From the IMG/VR virus record IMGVR_UViG_3300042924_004594, positions 1 through 58,224 of that record: a stretch of DNA of 58,224 bases; one strand, written 5' to 3'. The position numbers and the translations under genes were made by a program. This stretch comes from a virus. Below are positions 16,967-26,900 of this stretch, piece by piece (the stretch's first letter is position 1; every line of letters begins with the position of its first letter). The notes under the pieces are model-generated. The model was not told where the DNA came from. It saw nothing but the letters and a program-made list of their open reading frames with translations, and did not search any database.

Positions 16967-17653
16967 TTATCCTTCGTACATCACGTTGACGGAGCCGGAG
17001 TCGAATGTATCTGATCCATTCGCAGATAGAATTTGAACTCGATCTAAAACACCCGTCGTAAGAACTTTTGACCCACCAGACATAATTGTAGAGTTCGTAC
17101 TGCCGGTCCACGCGTAAGTACCTGAGGATGTCCACACGTTGCTCCCCATATGACTAATTGTCATTGTGCCGTTAGAAAGAGAAGTAGCTTCTGGGTAGTG
17201 CATTATAAAGCCTATCGTACTATTTCCGGTAGCGCTGCCTACGTTAGTGACTGACATTTGCGATTTATATCCTGTTTGTTCGAAACCGCTCGAAGTCCCC
17301 AAGCGAACAAGAATATGGTTGGCTCCTGTGATGGATATTTCGTAAAACATGATTGTTATTCTTTTAGCCCAACTAGGAATGCCGGTATAAACAACAGAGG
17401 TAGTGCTTGCCGCAACACCAGTCATAAGCGTCATTGGCTGAGATAGTTTGGCTGGTGTAACAATCCCATTGGCAAGCGTAGTCGTAACATTCCCGCTTGC
17501 GTCTACGGTTAGAATATCCGCCGTGGTCGAACCGCTATTGCCCCTCGCCAGCTTAATCGTTCCATCGGGTGAGGATGGGACGGAGAGGGTGAAGTTTTGG
17601 GTGGCTGTTGCTGACTGGCCGATTTGAACTGAGTTGGATTTTAGTAGGCTCAT
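16967..17653 (-). CDS. Tail fibre/receptor-binding protein (228 aa)
   Basis: The N-terminal 75 residues are a trimeric-fibre-like leader (DGTIKLARGNSGSTT, ILTVDASGNVTTTLANGIVT). A beta domain follows with the hallmark TGIPSWAKRITIMFYEISIT, seen in many phage adhesins. It ends with the strand pattern FDSGSVNVMYEG, which is common at adhesin C-termini. The start codon overlaps the stop of the 107-aa chaperone gene. It probably binds a surface polysaccharide or protein; the receptor cannot be read from the sequence. Confidence 0.75.
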   Translation of the reverse strand: MSLLKSNSVQIGQSATATQNFTLSVPSSPDGTIKLARGNSGSTTADILTVDASGNVTTTLANGIVTPAKLSQPMTLMTGVAASTTSVVYTGIPSWAKRITIMFYEISITGANHILVRLGTSSGFEQTGYKSQMSVTNVGSATGNSTIGFIMHYPEATSLSNGTMTISHMGSNVWTSSGTYAWTGSTNSTIMSGGSKVLTTGVLDRVQILSANGSDTFDSGSVNVMYEG

Positions 17654-17973
17654 GGTTTTTGTGGCCAGACAACCGATTCTGGGTCGCTGAACGTTTGTGG
17701 GATATTCCTAAGGGCTTGTCTGTACTCGGCCCAGACATTCTTGTCCGCCGTTGAATCCTGTAGTTGCGTCCAATCAGACTGGGTTAACAACATATCTCTT
17801 TTTAAACGTACCGGCTTCCACGCCTCTTCGGTTTTAATTTGCTCCCAGGCGGATAATACCTCTTCTTCCGTGGGCTTTGGCGTGTTGGAAAGCCATTGGA
17901 TGGACTCATACGTGTCTCCACATATAAACTCTTCTCCATTTCTTAAATGCAAAAGACATGCGGTTATGTTCAT
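17650..17973 (-). CDS. Tail-fibre assembly chaperone, XkdW/Phage_tail_APC-like (107 aa)
   Basis: The second half carries the classic assembly-chaperone pattern: WEQIKTEEAWKPVRLKRDM, LLTQSDWTQLQDS, WAEYRQALRNIPQTF, and a Pro-rich end with VVWPQKP. Proteins with this R-x3-LLxxxDWTQ-xD layout assist tail-fibre folding or assembly and usually sit beside fibre genes, as here, where both neighbours are adhesins and the reading frames overlap by 4 nt. It has no membrane segment. Confidence 0.8.
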   Translation of the reverse strand: MNITACLLHLRNGEEFICGDTYESIQWLSNTPKPTEEEVLSAWEQIKTEEAWKPVRLKRDMLLTQSDWTQLQDSTADKNVWAEYRQALRNIPQTFSDPESVVWPQKP

Positions 17974-18545
17974 GAGGCTATCTCCATCAGAGTAATCGAG
18001 GACGGGGATCGCACTGCATATGCGTTGTTTGCTCCCCCGTAGCTCATATTAAAATAAAGCGGATAACTGGCGTTGTAGGTGGCTCCTTGTATTTTATACG
18101 TTACGGACGTTGTGGAGCCTGGACTGTCAAGACATATGATCGTTCTTCCCGTCTGAATTGAGCTTGCCGCGTTGTACACATCTGCTGCGGAGGTGCTGAC
18201 AGTACTTAAATACGAGTCGCCAAGATGAATATTTGAAGAATTTCTTTGAAGTCGTAAAAATCCGTTTGTTTGACACCCTGAGTTTACAACCGCAAGAACA
18301 AGTATTTTATTTGAAGAGGAAGCGGGGGTTATAGACGCGGACAACACACCTAGATCCACAAAGGACGTTGAGGCATACGAAGCCGCGGAAGTCACAACGG
18401 TCTGGACTACCTGGAGTGCGGCGCCCGCACCAAAGTTTGAGCGAGCTGCACCAGCGGCCAGGTCGGCAGCTGTAACGCACGCGTCTGGCAATCCCCCTGC
18501 TGATAAACCTGTAAGCGTTCCAGTTCCGTTAATTGAGATAGGCAT
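17970..18545 (-). CDS. Tail fibre/receptor-binding protein (191 aa)
   Basis: Short fibre leader (MPISINGTGTLTGLSAGGLP, then an Ala-rich segment) followed by a single beta-sandwich-like domain: SYASTSFVDLG, NKILVLAVVN, FLRLQRNSSNIHLGDS, and the final strand ITLMEIA that ends many phage adhesins. It is encoded in a compact adhesin operon, overlapping the chaperone gene by 4 nt. The receptor is unknown. Confidence 0.7.
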   Translation of the reverse strand: MPISINGTGTLTGLSAGGLPDACVTAADLAAGAARSNFGAGAALQVVQTVVTSAASYASTSFVDLGVLSASITPASSSNKILVLAVVNSGCQTNGFLRLQRNSSNIHLGDSYLSTVSTSAADVYNAASSIQTGRTIICLDSPGSTTSVTYKIQGATYNASYPLYFNMSYGGANNAYAVRSPSSITLMEIAS

Positions 18546-18546
18546 A

Positions 18547-19899
18547 TTAAACCACCGTCCAAACCCCGCCGGTCGGGATTGTTACCGTGACTCCTGTGTT
18601 TACGGTGATCGGACCAGCTGTCACAGCGTTCTTGTTTGAAGTTAGTGTGTAGCTCGTCGTCACAACCTGATCATTCTCCCAGAAAATTCTATCAGTTCCA
18701 CCCCCGACGGCCCCAGCAGCTACCGTGATTGAGTTATTTGAAATCGAAGTAACCCTTCCCTTAGCATCAACCGTAATAGACGGAATAGCTGAGGTGCTTC
18801 CATAGCTACCCGCTGTAACCCCGGTGGAAGCGAGTGTTGCTGTCCCAGTCACATTAGCCGAGCCATCAAACGCGGCCGATGTGTAAGTAACATCGCCAGT
18901 CATCCCAATTGTTCTACCTGCGCCTAGTCCATCAGCGATCCCAGCTGCTGGGACTTTATAAATCACGCCGGTACCAATATTGGTTATTCTGCCTTTAGCA
19001 TCGACTGTAATATTCGGAATACGGTTAGTAGAAGTCGCGGAATCAACACTCCCGTAACTCCCAGCTGTAACTCCTGTAGTGGCTAGGGTCGCAGTTCCAG
19101 TGACATTAGCTGAGCCATTGAATGACCCAGATGTGTATGAAACATCTCCCGTCATTCCGATTGTTCTTCCCGTGGCTAGCGCTGTAGCAGTTGAAGCATT
19201 TCCAGCAACATTTCCAGTTAGTCCACCCGTAGCTGAAATCTCTCCCCCTATTGTGACTGTTCCAGTAGGTCCAATTCGAAGACGCTCGACTCCGTTTGTT
19301 GTAAGCGCCGTTGTATTGGCTGCTGGGAAAAACACTCCTGTATCTTCGTCCCCAAAAGTTGTAATGGATGGCGCTGCGGCTGACCCGGCTGAAAACTTAA
19401 AAGATCCTGAAATGCCAGAGCCAGACGCCTCCCACCCCGTAGCTGTCTTTACCTTCATTCCGGGCATTGAGGTCGAGTAATACAAGTCCCCTGTTTGAAC
19501 TGCCGACCCGTCCAGGCGAAGTGTTGGGTCTGTCGCGCTAGTCCCCAAGAAAGTTGTGTAGTACCGATTTAGCTCGCCGAGCTTGTCATAAACGGTTTGA
19601 ACCTTAGTCATATTGTTCGAAACGTTTACGACCTGCGTATTGCTCGCCGCGACGGTGTTGATTGAAGTTATGTTGTTCGCATCCGTTACAACGCTGGCGA
19701 TATTGTTGGAAACAATATCAATGGCTGAAAGATTGCCAGCCACAACCGCGATATCGCCGCTATCAACCGAAGCACTGCCACCTATTGCAGAACTTCCAAT
19801 TACTGTGACCGGAGTGACTGTCTCCCCGCTTGTGACGGTTGACGCAACGCCAATCGCGGAGTCCCCGATAACGTTTACCGGGGCGATAACCTCACTCAT
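18547..19899 (-). CDS. Tail fibre with tandem fibre repeats (450 aa)
   Basis: The N-terminus contains two degenerate repeats (NVIGDSAIG and TVIGSSAIG) and then a helical Asn-rich segment (ITSINTVAASNTQVVNVSNN). From about residue 235 there are two long repeats, each with GRTIGMTGDV, then SANVTGTATLA, GVTAGSYGS and ITVDAKGR, the tail-fibre repeat typical of trimeric beta shafts. The C-terminus is short, with no obvious separate head domain. It overlaps the adaptor gene by 4 nt. It probably forms a shaft carrying, or co-assembling with, the small adhesins encoded next to it. Confidence 0.8.
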   Translation of the reverse strand: MSEVIAPVNVIGDSAIGVASTVTSGETVTPVTVIGSSAIGGSASVDSGDIAVVAGNLSAIDIVSNNIASVVTDANNITSINTVAASNTQVVNVSNNMTKVQTVYDKLGELNRYYTTFLGTSATDPTLRLDGSAVQTGDLYYSTSMPGMKVKTATGWEASGSGISGSFKFSAGSAAAPSITTFGDEDTGVFFPAANTTALTTNGVERLRIGPTGTVTIGGEISATGGLTGNVAGNASTATALATGRTIGMTGDVSYTSGSFNGSANVTGTATLATTGVTAGSYGSVDSATSTNRIPNITVDAKGRITNIGTGVIYKVPAAGIADGLGAGRTIGMTGDVTYTSAAFDGSANVTGTATLASTGVTAGSYGSTSAIPSITVDAKGRVTSISNNSITVAAGAVGGGTDRIFWENDQVVTTSYTLTSNKNAVTAGPITVNTGVTVTIPTGGVWTVV

Positions 19900-21620
19900 A
19901 TGATCGGTATAACGCCGCCGAGGGCGAAGTTCTCAGCCTGAACGCGGATCGAGTGGTGCTCCCCTGTCTTGGATTCCCGCAGCTCATCACGAAGAAGCAT
20001 TAGAGCTTTTTGCTCATGCATGACCGACTGCTCTGTATTGCTTGTCATGGTCAAAGCCGCCAAGGCCATATTGAAAATAGCTGGGTAGTTTTTGATGCTC
20101 ATCACATCGCTGTCGTTGGTCTTGTAGACTGGGCGCTTCTTGACCAGAAGACGGACATAAGAACTGTTGGCCCAGTTTCCTCGAATGAAGTATGCGCGGT
20201 ACTGGACGTTATCGATCCGGGTCTCTCCTCTTGCAATCATGCAAGGAGAAGCTGTTAGGTTCTGGGTGTTGTACGTATCGATCTCGGTCTGTTGGTAGCC
20301 AGGTCCGTTTTCCTTGAAATCATAGAACTCGTCGTACACAGGGATCGGAGATCCGTTAAAGGTTGCCCCGAGAATGGCTTCCACATCATTAGGGACGTAA
20401 ACCAGCCCATCGGTCTGATTAATTGTAAGCGTATAGGTTTTGATCGTGCCCACAAAAGTACCCATCCGCATGCACTGCTCTTCGCTTTGGTTGATAAATC
20501 GGGTCAACTCTGAGTCAGACAGACGCAAACCCAATGGCGCTTCCAGGGCGAAACGAGCTTTCATATACCCTAGTGTCCCCGGGATGGCCGTAGATAAAGC
20601 CGTTGTATAAGTTCCGTGCCGCTTGGATTCCAGCTCCACATTGAGCTCTTCTTCCAACATCTTGATGGCTTCAGCCTCAAACTTGGCCGCTTGATCCAGG
20701 CTAAGCTGGGCGTTTTTGGATGATAGTGAAATGGCTGTGATTGCGAGAACGACAAGCTTTACGATCTGGTAATTGGGCACAGGAAGCATAGCTGTGTCGG
20801 AAACTATGTAGCTGTAAGTCGGGAGAGCTAGGCCATCCTTTACCCCGTAACGCAAAGAGGAGAGCAAAAGACGCTTCTTGGTGATCAGAAGGTCTTGAGC
20901 TTTATTGACCAGGTCAAACAGCTTTGCGTCCTCAAGCTTGATACCAAACTCAAGATCCAAGCCGAGCTTAGCTCGGACATAACCCATACTGCCAACAGGA
21001 TGCGTTGAAAGTTTGGATTGATAAACGAGCCGGCGAGCTTCTTCAACTGACATGTCCGTTTTGTAGGCCAGATGCTCCACGGCTTTAGCCTGGAGACTTG
21101 TAGCCATGTCGATTTGGTTGTTTTCTTCACGCCACAACGCAAGAACCATCAGCTTGAGCGCCTCAAGATCGGCAATGATGAGTTCGTCTCCATCATTCTC
21201 TACCTCGACCATTTTCTTTTTACCCGTAACCACAACGCTTGTAGGCGCGGGGCTTACGGAGGCGTCAATTCTGAATTGAATGACGTTGGCCGTAGATCCG
21301 ATGGGTTCGAAGTTTAAAGGTACGAGATCCCCGTCATCGTGAATAAAGACATAAGCGTTGTCACAAAGAAGTACGTTACCGGAACCTAGGTTTGAGTTGT
21401 TGTTCTTGGCTACGCGAACAATGGATTCCAACTGCGGTGGCAAAGTAAATACACCGGTTGTGACGTCCACTTTATACTTAGCGATCGTACCCAACCATGC
21501 GCGAATAGCATGGAGCCGACGCTGAGCCTGGTTTACACGCTGAACAACGCGAGCATCCGTTGACGGAACTCCATTATCAACGACGCGTGCGATTTCAGAT
21601 TTGATTTCGCCAAATGTCAT
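19896..21620 (-). CDS. Head-tail adaptor/tail tubular protein A (gp11-like), triplicated module
   Basis: The start (INEDGV-like MTFGEIKSEIARVVDNG, then RVNQAQRRLHAIRAW, TGVFTLPPQLESIVRV) has the helix-strand pattern of podovirus gp11 adaptors that sit under the portal. At 574 aa it is much longer than T7 gp11 (about 200 aa). Three tandem units are visible: residues 1-205; about 213-340, opening with GSMGYVRAKLGLDLE; and about 345-574, opening with GTLGYMKARFALEAP. Each unit has a conserved hydrophobic helix and ends with a Glu/Lys-rich helix (KAVEHLAYKTDMS, KMLEEELNVELES, MLLRDELRESKTGE). It lies among fibre genes, so an attachment role for fibres is possible. Confidence 0.65.
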   Translation of the reverse strand: MTFGEIKSEIARVVDNGVPSTDARVVQRVNQAQRRLHAIRAWLGTIAKYKVDVTTGVFTLPPQLESIVRVAKNNNSNLGSGNVLLCDNAYVFIHDDGDLVPLNFEPIGSTANVIQFRIDASVSPAPTSVVVTGKKKMVEVENDGDELIIADLEALKLMVLALWREENNQIDMATSLQAKAVEHLAYKTDMSVEEARRLVYQSKLSTHPVGSMGYVRAKLGLDLEFGIKLEDAKLFDLVNKAQDLLITKKRLLLSSLRYGVKDGLALPTYSYIVSDTAMLPVPNYQIVKLVVLAITAISLSSKNAQLSLDQAAKFEAEAIKMLEEELNVELESKRHGTYTTALSTAIPGTLGYMKARFALEAPLGLRLSDSELTRFINQSEEQCMRMGTFVGTIKTYTLTINQTDGLVYVPNDVEAILGATFNGSPIPVYDEFYDFKENGPGYQQTEIDTYNTQNLTASPCMIARGETRIDNVQYRAYFIRGNWANSSYVRLLVKKRPVYKTNDSDVMSIKNYPAIFNMALAALTMTSNTEQSVMHEQKALMLLRDELRESKTGEHHSIRVQAENFALGGVIPII

Positions 21621-22444
21621 TAGGTGTTCGGGTAGAAAGGAATCTTTCTAATCGTTCCGTTAATTGTTACTTGAAGATAGCCAACAGGAGTTGCCGGTAG
21701 AGCTGCTGCACCACCAGCAGAAACACTTGTTGTAGCCGTTGTTGCCGAGGGTAGAACGATGCTCCCTGCGGTTAAAACTCCAGCCGTTGTGATGTTAGCC
21801 GCAGTCAACAATCCAGCCGAATCGATCGAGGCTGCCGTAAGGGCGAGTGATCCTCCCGTGATGGCTCCTGAGCCCACACTGATCGCAGTAGCGGAAAGAG
21901 TGCCCCCAGAAGAGGTGATGTTGCCCGACGCGGTAATAGCTCCGGCCGTAATGCTAAGGCTTCCGCTCGACATGGTGATACCGCCGGTCGTAGAAAGACC
22001 GCCAGTTATTGCTAAAGTTCCACTTGTGGGGTGAATCAAAGCGGGAGTGGTAATAGAAGTGTCGGTTTTAATCGCCCCAACCACATCCAACTTTGTCGTA
22101 GGTGTCTCGGTTCCGACACCCACTCGACCAGCATACGTACCCGTGTTGTCGATCGAGAGCGCAGGGTTGATCAATCGAACGTTTCCGCCCGAAACAGTAA
22201 ACCCGCTAGTAAACGTGTTCTGAGCGCTGATTGAAATCCATCCGCCGTTATAAATCTTAAGAGTCGGATTGGCTGTGGAAGAATCCAGCCAGATCTTGGA
22301 CTGATCGTTCGGGGCCGTTGTGCTGAGAACAAATACGCTGGCGTCCGAAGCTGGGACAGAAAGGTTTTCGGCAAACAAAGACAGCAACTCTTGCGGGGTT
22401 GCGTACTTTGTACCGGCTGGGAGTGTAGATGCTAATAGAGCCAT
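21620..22444 (-). CDS. Tail fibre protein (274 aa)
   Basis: Begins with ALLASTLPAGTKYATPQELL and LFVLSTTAPNDQ-like text, which resembles fibre N-terminal attachment domains (the actual segment is SVFVLSTTAPNDQSKIWLDS). A short-repeat beta shaft follows, alternating Ser/Thr/Gly strands such as VDVVGAIKTD-type and ALTAASIDSAGLLTAANITT. It ends in a compact GYLQVTINGTIRKIPFYPN tail also seen on other phage fibres. The stop codon overlaps the adaptor gene start. It is likely a structural fibre or baseplate-fibre linker. Confidence 0.7.
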   Translation of the reverse strand: MALLASTLPAGTKYATPQELLSLFAENLSVPASDASVFVLSTTAPNDQSKIWLDSSTANPTLKIYNGGWISISAQNTFTSGFTVSGGNVRLINPALSIDNTGTYAGRVGVGTETPTTKLDVVGAIKTDTSITTPALIHPTSGTLAITGGLSTTGGITMSSGSLSITAGAITASGNITSSGGTLSATAISVGSGAITGGSLALTAASIDSAGLLTAANITTAGVLTAGSIVLPSATTATTSVSAGGAAALPATPVGYLQVTINGTIRKIPFYPNT

Positions 22445-22447
22445 AGT

Positions 22448-23143
22448 TTAACTTGTGCCTCCTAGGAGTGCGTTTCCTATTACTGTTAGTGTGTTGCCTT
22501 GCGTTACGACAGCAGATGAAGTCGCTCTGCCACCGGCTCCCTGACCTAGGTTGCCTGCGTTTACGCCGATACTTGTTCCGCCAACAAGGTAAGAACTCAC
22601 CCATCCCCCATTGGTGTAATTGTACCGACCTTGACCGCCGCTTCCTGGGTCAATGCCCGCACCACCTCCGTGACCACCAAGAGCGTTGTTATCTCTGTTT
22701 TGGGTAATTCCCAATCCGCCGGTACCCCCAGAACCAATAACGCCGTTGTTTTGAATAGTAAGCGGATAACTTAACAGAATAGCCGGACCCCCCGGATTAA
22801 AAGAGTTGGCCCCGACATAAATATCGCAACAACCAGTAGTGATTGCATTTCCACCTTTTCCTGCAATAACCCCGTTCGCGGGATTATTTCCACTTCCCCC
22901 GCTTGTAGCTGGAAGAATGAGTTTTAAATTTGTCCCGGCGGGCCAACTGCCGGTTTGCAATGCATATTCACTCGTGGAAGTGCTTCCGATATTTCCTAGT
23001 ACGGTAATCTCCACTGTCGCGCCAGGCCCAACATAGGGATAGGAAGCCACAAAATGGTTCCGAAGGTTTAGATTGTATGAGTTGGTGTTGGCGGTGCCTA
23101 TATTCAGCTTAAATGTCGCGCTGTCGACGATGCTAACCATCAT
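22448..23143 (-). CDS. Glycine-rich receptor-binding tip adhesin (231 aa)
   Basis: The N-terminal 70 residues (FKLNIGTANTNSYNLNLRNH and following beta strands) look like an attachment module. The C-terminal two thirds contain blocks of glycine-rich sequence (GSGGTGGLG, LGGHGGGAG, GSGGQGRYN, GQGAGGRA) separated by short hydrophobic strands. That composition resembles adhesins built from packed polyglycine type II helices, such as gp38 of T4-like phages. I infer a receptor-recognising tip; the fold is not proven. It ends with ALLGGTS 3 nt before the next gene. Confidence 0.65.
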   Translation of the reverse strand: MMVSIVDSATFKLNIGTANTNSYNLNLRNHFVASYPYVGPGATVEITVLGNIGSTSTSEYALQTGSWPAGTNLKLILPATSGGSGNNPANGVIAGKGGNAITTGCCDIYVGANSFNPGGPAILLSYPLTIQNNGVIGSGGTGGLGITQNRDNNALGGHGGGAGIDPGSGGQGRYNYTNGGWVSSYLVGGTSIGVNAGNLGQGAGGRATSSAVVTQGNTLTVIGNALLGGTS

Positions 23144-23147
23144 GGCG

Positions 23148-23750
23148 TTAGCTCACGTACCCAAATGATATTGTTGCGTTAGCGACAACGCCTGAAAGAT
23201 TTGAAAAGGTTGCTGTAACACTTGTACCTGCCGCTATGACCGTTCCGTCTGCAAGCGCTGGAGAAAGTGTAACAGTGGCAGAACCTGAGCCAAAGGTAGT
23301 TGTTACGGGCGTGTTGATGGTCATGGCATGAGTTGTCTTAAAAAGAACAACTACTTGGGTATTGAAGGGTTGAAACACATTCGCACTCACCTGTTGACGT
23401 AGACTTGTAGAGCCTGCGGCAGTAACAAGCCCTTGGCTGTTTACGGTAAATGTCGGAACGGCGCTGTTCGATCCGTATGAACCGGCTGTAAGTCCTGGTC
23501 GGGTTTCAAGGTTTTCTGGGAGAATTGTGCCTAGAGCTATTTTGCCGCCATTGATTGCACGCCCTGCAATTTTATCGGTAATAACCGAAGAGGTAGCTAA
23601 CTGCTGAGAAGATACTGAACCGCTTGAAAGGATGTTCCCTCGAAGTTCGGAGATAGCTATTTGCTTGGTTACCGAAGAGTTTACGACCGGAAGCACGTCC
23701 GTGCTGCTTAAAGTCCCTGAGAATGATTGTAGGTCTGTGATCTTAGGCAT
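23148..23750 (-). CDS. Tail fibre protein (200 aa)
   Basis: Starts with a leader found at the beginning of many fibre proteins (MPKITDLQSFSGTLSSTDVL, then NSSVTKQIAISEL). The middle contains one unit of the fibre repeat also present in the 450-aa fibre (GLTAGSYGS, PTFTVNSQGLVT). The C-terminus is beta-rich (VTLSPALADGTVIAAG) and ends with ISFGYVS. Its promoter lies immediately upstream, with GGAG in the 13 nt between -10 and ATG. It is the first gene of a fibre operon running leftward. Confidence 0.7.
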   Translation of the reverse strand: MPKITDLQSFSGTLSSTDVLPVVNSSVTKQIAISELRGNILSSGSVSSQQLATSSVITDKIAGRAINGGKIALGTILPENLETRPGLTAGSYGSNSAVPTFTVNSQGLVTAAGSTSLRQQVSANVFQPFNTQVVVLFKTTHAMTINTPVTTTFGSGSATVTLSPALADGTVIAAGTSVTATFSNLSGVVANATISFGYVS

Positions 23751-23763
23751 AGCGGAATCTCCT

Positions 23764-23794
23764 ATTCTGGCGTACTGTCTGGCTTATGTCAATA
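23764..23794 (-). promoter_or_regulatory. Promoter of the fibre operon
   Basis: Minus-strand TTGACA (23787-23792), 17-nt spacer, CAGAAT (23764-23769), within the conserved TATTGAC-N8-GACAGTA element (23773-23794). The element overlaps the 3' end of the 66-aa gene. The -10 is 13 nt from the ATG at 23750. Confidence 0.65.
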
Positions 23795-23984
23795 ATGGAG
23801 TATCACTCTGATCTGTAAGGGGTTCGCCAAAGAGTGTAGAACCTCCCGACAAAGTTAAAGTACCCGGCTCAGTAAGTAGTTCTTCAGAAAACACAGAGCC
23901 GCATACCTCGGAGTAGTGGAGAAACAAAGACGGCTCAACGGCGTCAAGCTGTTGCCACTGTGTTTTGTTCAGTTCGTTACTCAT
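23784..23984 (-). CDS. Hypothetical protein (66 aa)
   Basis: Small acidic protein that starts on the A of the nozzle gene's stop overlap (shared base 23984). The first half is amphipathic (NKTQWQQLDAVEPSLFLHYS) and the second half is Ser/Thr/Pro-rich (TLTLSGGSTLFGEPLTDQ). I recognise no family. Being translationally coupled to the nozzle gene, it may be a small structural or assembly factor; that is inference. Confidence 0.55.
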   Translation of the reverse strand: MSNELNKTQWQQLDAVEPSLFLHYSEVCGSVFSEELLTEPGTLTLSGGSTLFGEPLTDQSDTPLLT

Positions 23985-26900
23985 TAGATATTCCCTCCAA
24001 CTTGCTCAACCAGGGTCTGGCAATGTAAAAACATCTTCTGGAGAGTGGCCGCACCGGTCCACACGATACGACCTTGAAAGTCATACCCGTGTGAAAACAT
24101 TCTGTTGGTCAAAGGATCGGCCTGTTCACGAGGATTCATGAGTCGAATCTGTGGAGCGAATTGAGGTTTAAGATTCGGTATGGTCGACAAGAAGCCCGTT
24201 GTGTCGACAGCGTCAGGAGTAGCACCACTTTGATTAAAGCCGTATGGCGTTACAGTCACATCATAAAATGAATTCGGCAAAGTTCTCGGGTAGGATAATT
24301 TAACATAGAGGTAGTTTCCGGTAGGTCGGTATAGGTTAATGAACCTTGAGGCTTCTCTGTCGGTGGGGAGATTAACGTTTACTGTCCTGAAAGAATTATA
24401 AAAAGCTGTATAGTCAGACGTGCCATTCACAAGAGCTGCCACTTCAGTCGGTGTTAGTGTGGACACAAGATAAGACACGCCGATGTGGTAGGGCGCAGAC
24501 CCGGTGCCTGGAGGAGTTTCGCCCGTTGCAAAGTCGAGACGAAGCCCCAAGCCACGAGTAAGGCGAGAAGAGTATTTTGTCAGATCTATTTTGTGTAATA
24601 CGGCCGATTTACTCGCTAAGATATTATCGCTCATAGTCGACGACAATCCTGTTTCCGCGATTGCGTCACCACTTAACGCTCGGATAGATACTGATGTTTC
24701 GGGCAACATGTAAAAGTTGTCCCAGAAAATCCAGCTGGGGTATTGGTCTGGTTTGTAATACACCTCGACATCTGTCTGGTCTCGAAGATTTGAAAACCAG
24801 AAATCTGCGCGTATGAGTTTTTTCAACTCAAACATTGAGCGGAATGAATAAGCGGAGGTTTCTAGCTCAGCACGAATAGGTACTGCCCCAGAAGATGCGC
24901 CGGTAAAAGCAACCGAGAAGGTAGAAGAGTTTTCTGCGGGTAAGGCTCCAGAGGCAACCGCGGACACATATAAGAAGCCAGTAGTATTAATTGGACCCAG
25001 GTCTACTTCGCCAGAAGTCTTTCCGGAAGCCTGGGTGGAAAGTTTGACATAAAGGTTCTTTGCAAATGGAAGGATTCTTGCATCGGAAAGAAATGCTTCT
25101 TCTGAGACATCGTAATTACTCACGACGTAAGTAAGAGACACAGCTTGAAGTCCCATCCCAGAAGAAGTCCATGTGGTGGCAGCAGACTCGTTTTCAGTGC
25201 TAAGGGTAAGTTTTACACTCTGCGGTCCAAGTGCGGCTATCCTGCTAAGGTCAAACTTTGCCTTACGAGTCCCGGCAAGACTTGTAAACTGATAAGTCCC
25301 AGACAGGAGGCTGTTTGAAAAAGTCAGTTCGCTGCCGGCGATTGGGCGATCCTCGTGCGCTGTTGAGTCGATCTCCCAAATGCTGTTAAGGTTACAGCTG
25401 ATCCCAAGAATAAAGGCTTTGTTTCTCCGTCCAAAATCACCCGCAATAACCTGAAGCATATCTATGCCCGTCCATATCCCGTCATAGGCGGCAGCTGTTT
25501 TTCCAAGACTCCCTGTCAAAGTGTTAAAGTCCAAACTAATCAAAGCTTTGTATACTTTCTTGGACTTACTGTTGATGGTTTCCGGTTGGTACTCCTGGGG
25601 TAAAGCGGTCATAAGAACCCGACCGCGATCTGTGTAAGCAAGACTCACGTCCTGCAAAAGATGAATCGGTTCCTGCTCGAGAACAGAATTCATCTCGGCA
25701 CTCATCGCCGTGTTTCCATACGAGGCCATCTCTGCGGTTGCATTCTTGTACGTGCGAAGACCGTCGTTGGACCGGAAGAATAGATCGCCGTTAACCTGGG
25801 CAAAGGCATCGGGCCCGACGGCTCCGATGTTGGTGTAGAGAACTGTTTGGAAACCAGATGTAGTACCCCATTGTGATCTGGGGGCGGTCACAGCAAAAGT
25901 TGCCGCGCCAAACTCGCAAAACACAAACAACTGCCCCTGCCCTGCCGTAGTGTTCTGAGTAGGGACAAACTGCATGCCCGTTATTCTTCCCATGAACGAC
26001 GGCATCAGCAGACTCCCACCTTCATTGAGGTAGGTGTTTTCTGTATTAAAAAGAACCGAGGCTCTTGGATCCGATAACGGATAATTGACGGCTCCGGAGC
26101 TTGTTGTCCCCGCTTTTACGTTTACATGAGAACCTACAAGATCGAGCGCCTGAATCTCAAAGCGATTGGGGTTAGCTATAAAAAGTCGTCCTTGCCCGTA
26201 GGCCATAATTGAGCCAGTTGGAACTTCAGCTGGGTTTTCAAGAATGGCATAAGCTTTAGCTCCAGATCCGCCACCCCCAGAGAAAGTGACCGTCGGCGCT
26301 GATGTGTAGTTTGTGCCGGCGTTCGTAACCGTAATACGCTCAACCTGCCCACTTGAGGCCCCAATCATTGCGGTGGCCGTAGCGGTTGTTGCGCCCCCGG
26401 CACCGGGAGCAGATATGGTAACCGTGGGCGCTGAGGTGTACCCAGAGCCTCGGTCTGTAACTAGGATAGAAACGACTGTCCCGCTTCCGATACCCATTGA
26501 AATAGCTGGGTTAGAAGTTATGTGGGCACGACGAATGTTCTCTCCGTCAAAGATAAAAGGTGCGTTTACCCCGTCTTGAATGATGAGGTATTTTTCGGCC
26601 TGGCAGAAGTAATGACGGTTAGTCTGGTGGTTTCTATCTGGCCAAGGTCTTTCGGATGCGGAGGAGTCTCTTGAAAATCTTAACGCGAGCGAAGCGTTTG
26701 TAGTTCCAACAACGTAAGCTTTCGCGTTCTTGCTGAAGCCGGTTCCACCGTCGGAAACGGTGACGTAGTCGAGCCCGCCGGAGACAGTTGTTGCAGAGGC
26801 AGCAAAGTCTGTCCCTGTTTTACCAAGCAGAACGCCAGTCGGGAGCGGGTCTTCAACAATAACCTTTGAGCTATTAGTGAGTCCTGCTCCCGTGGTCGCC

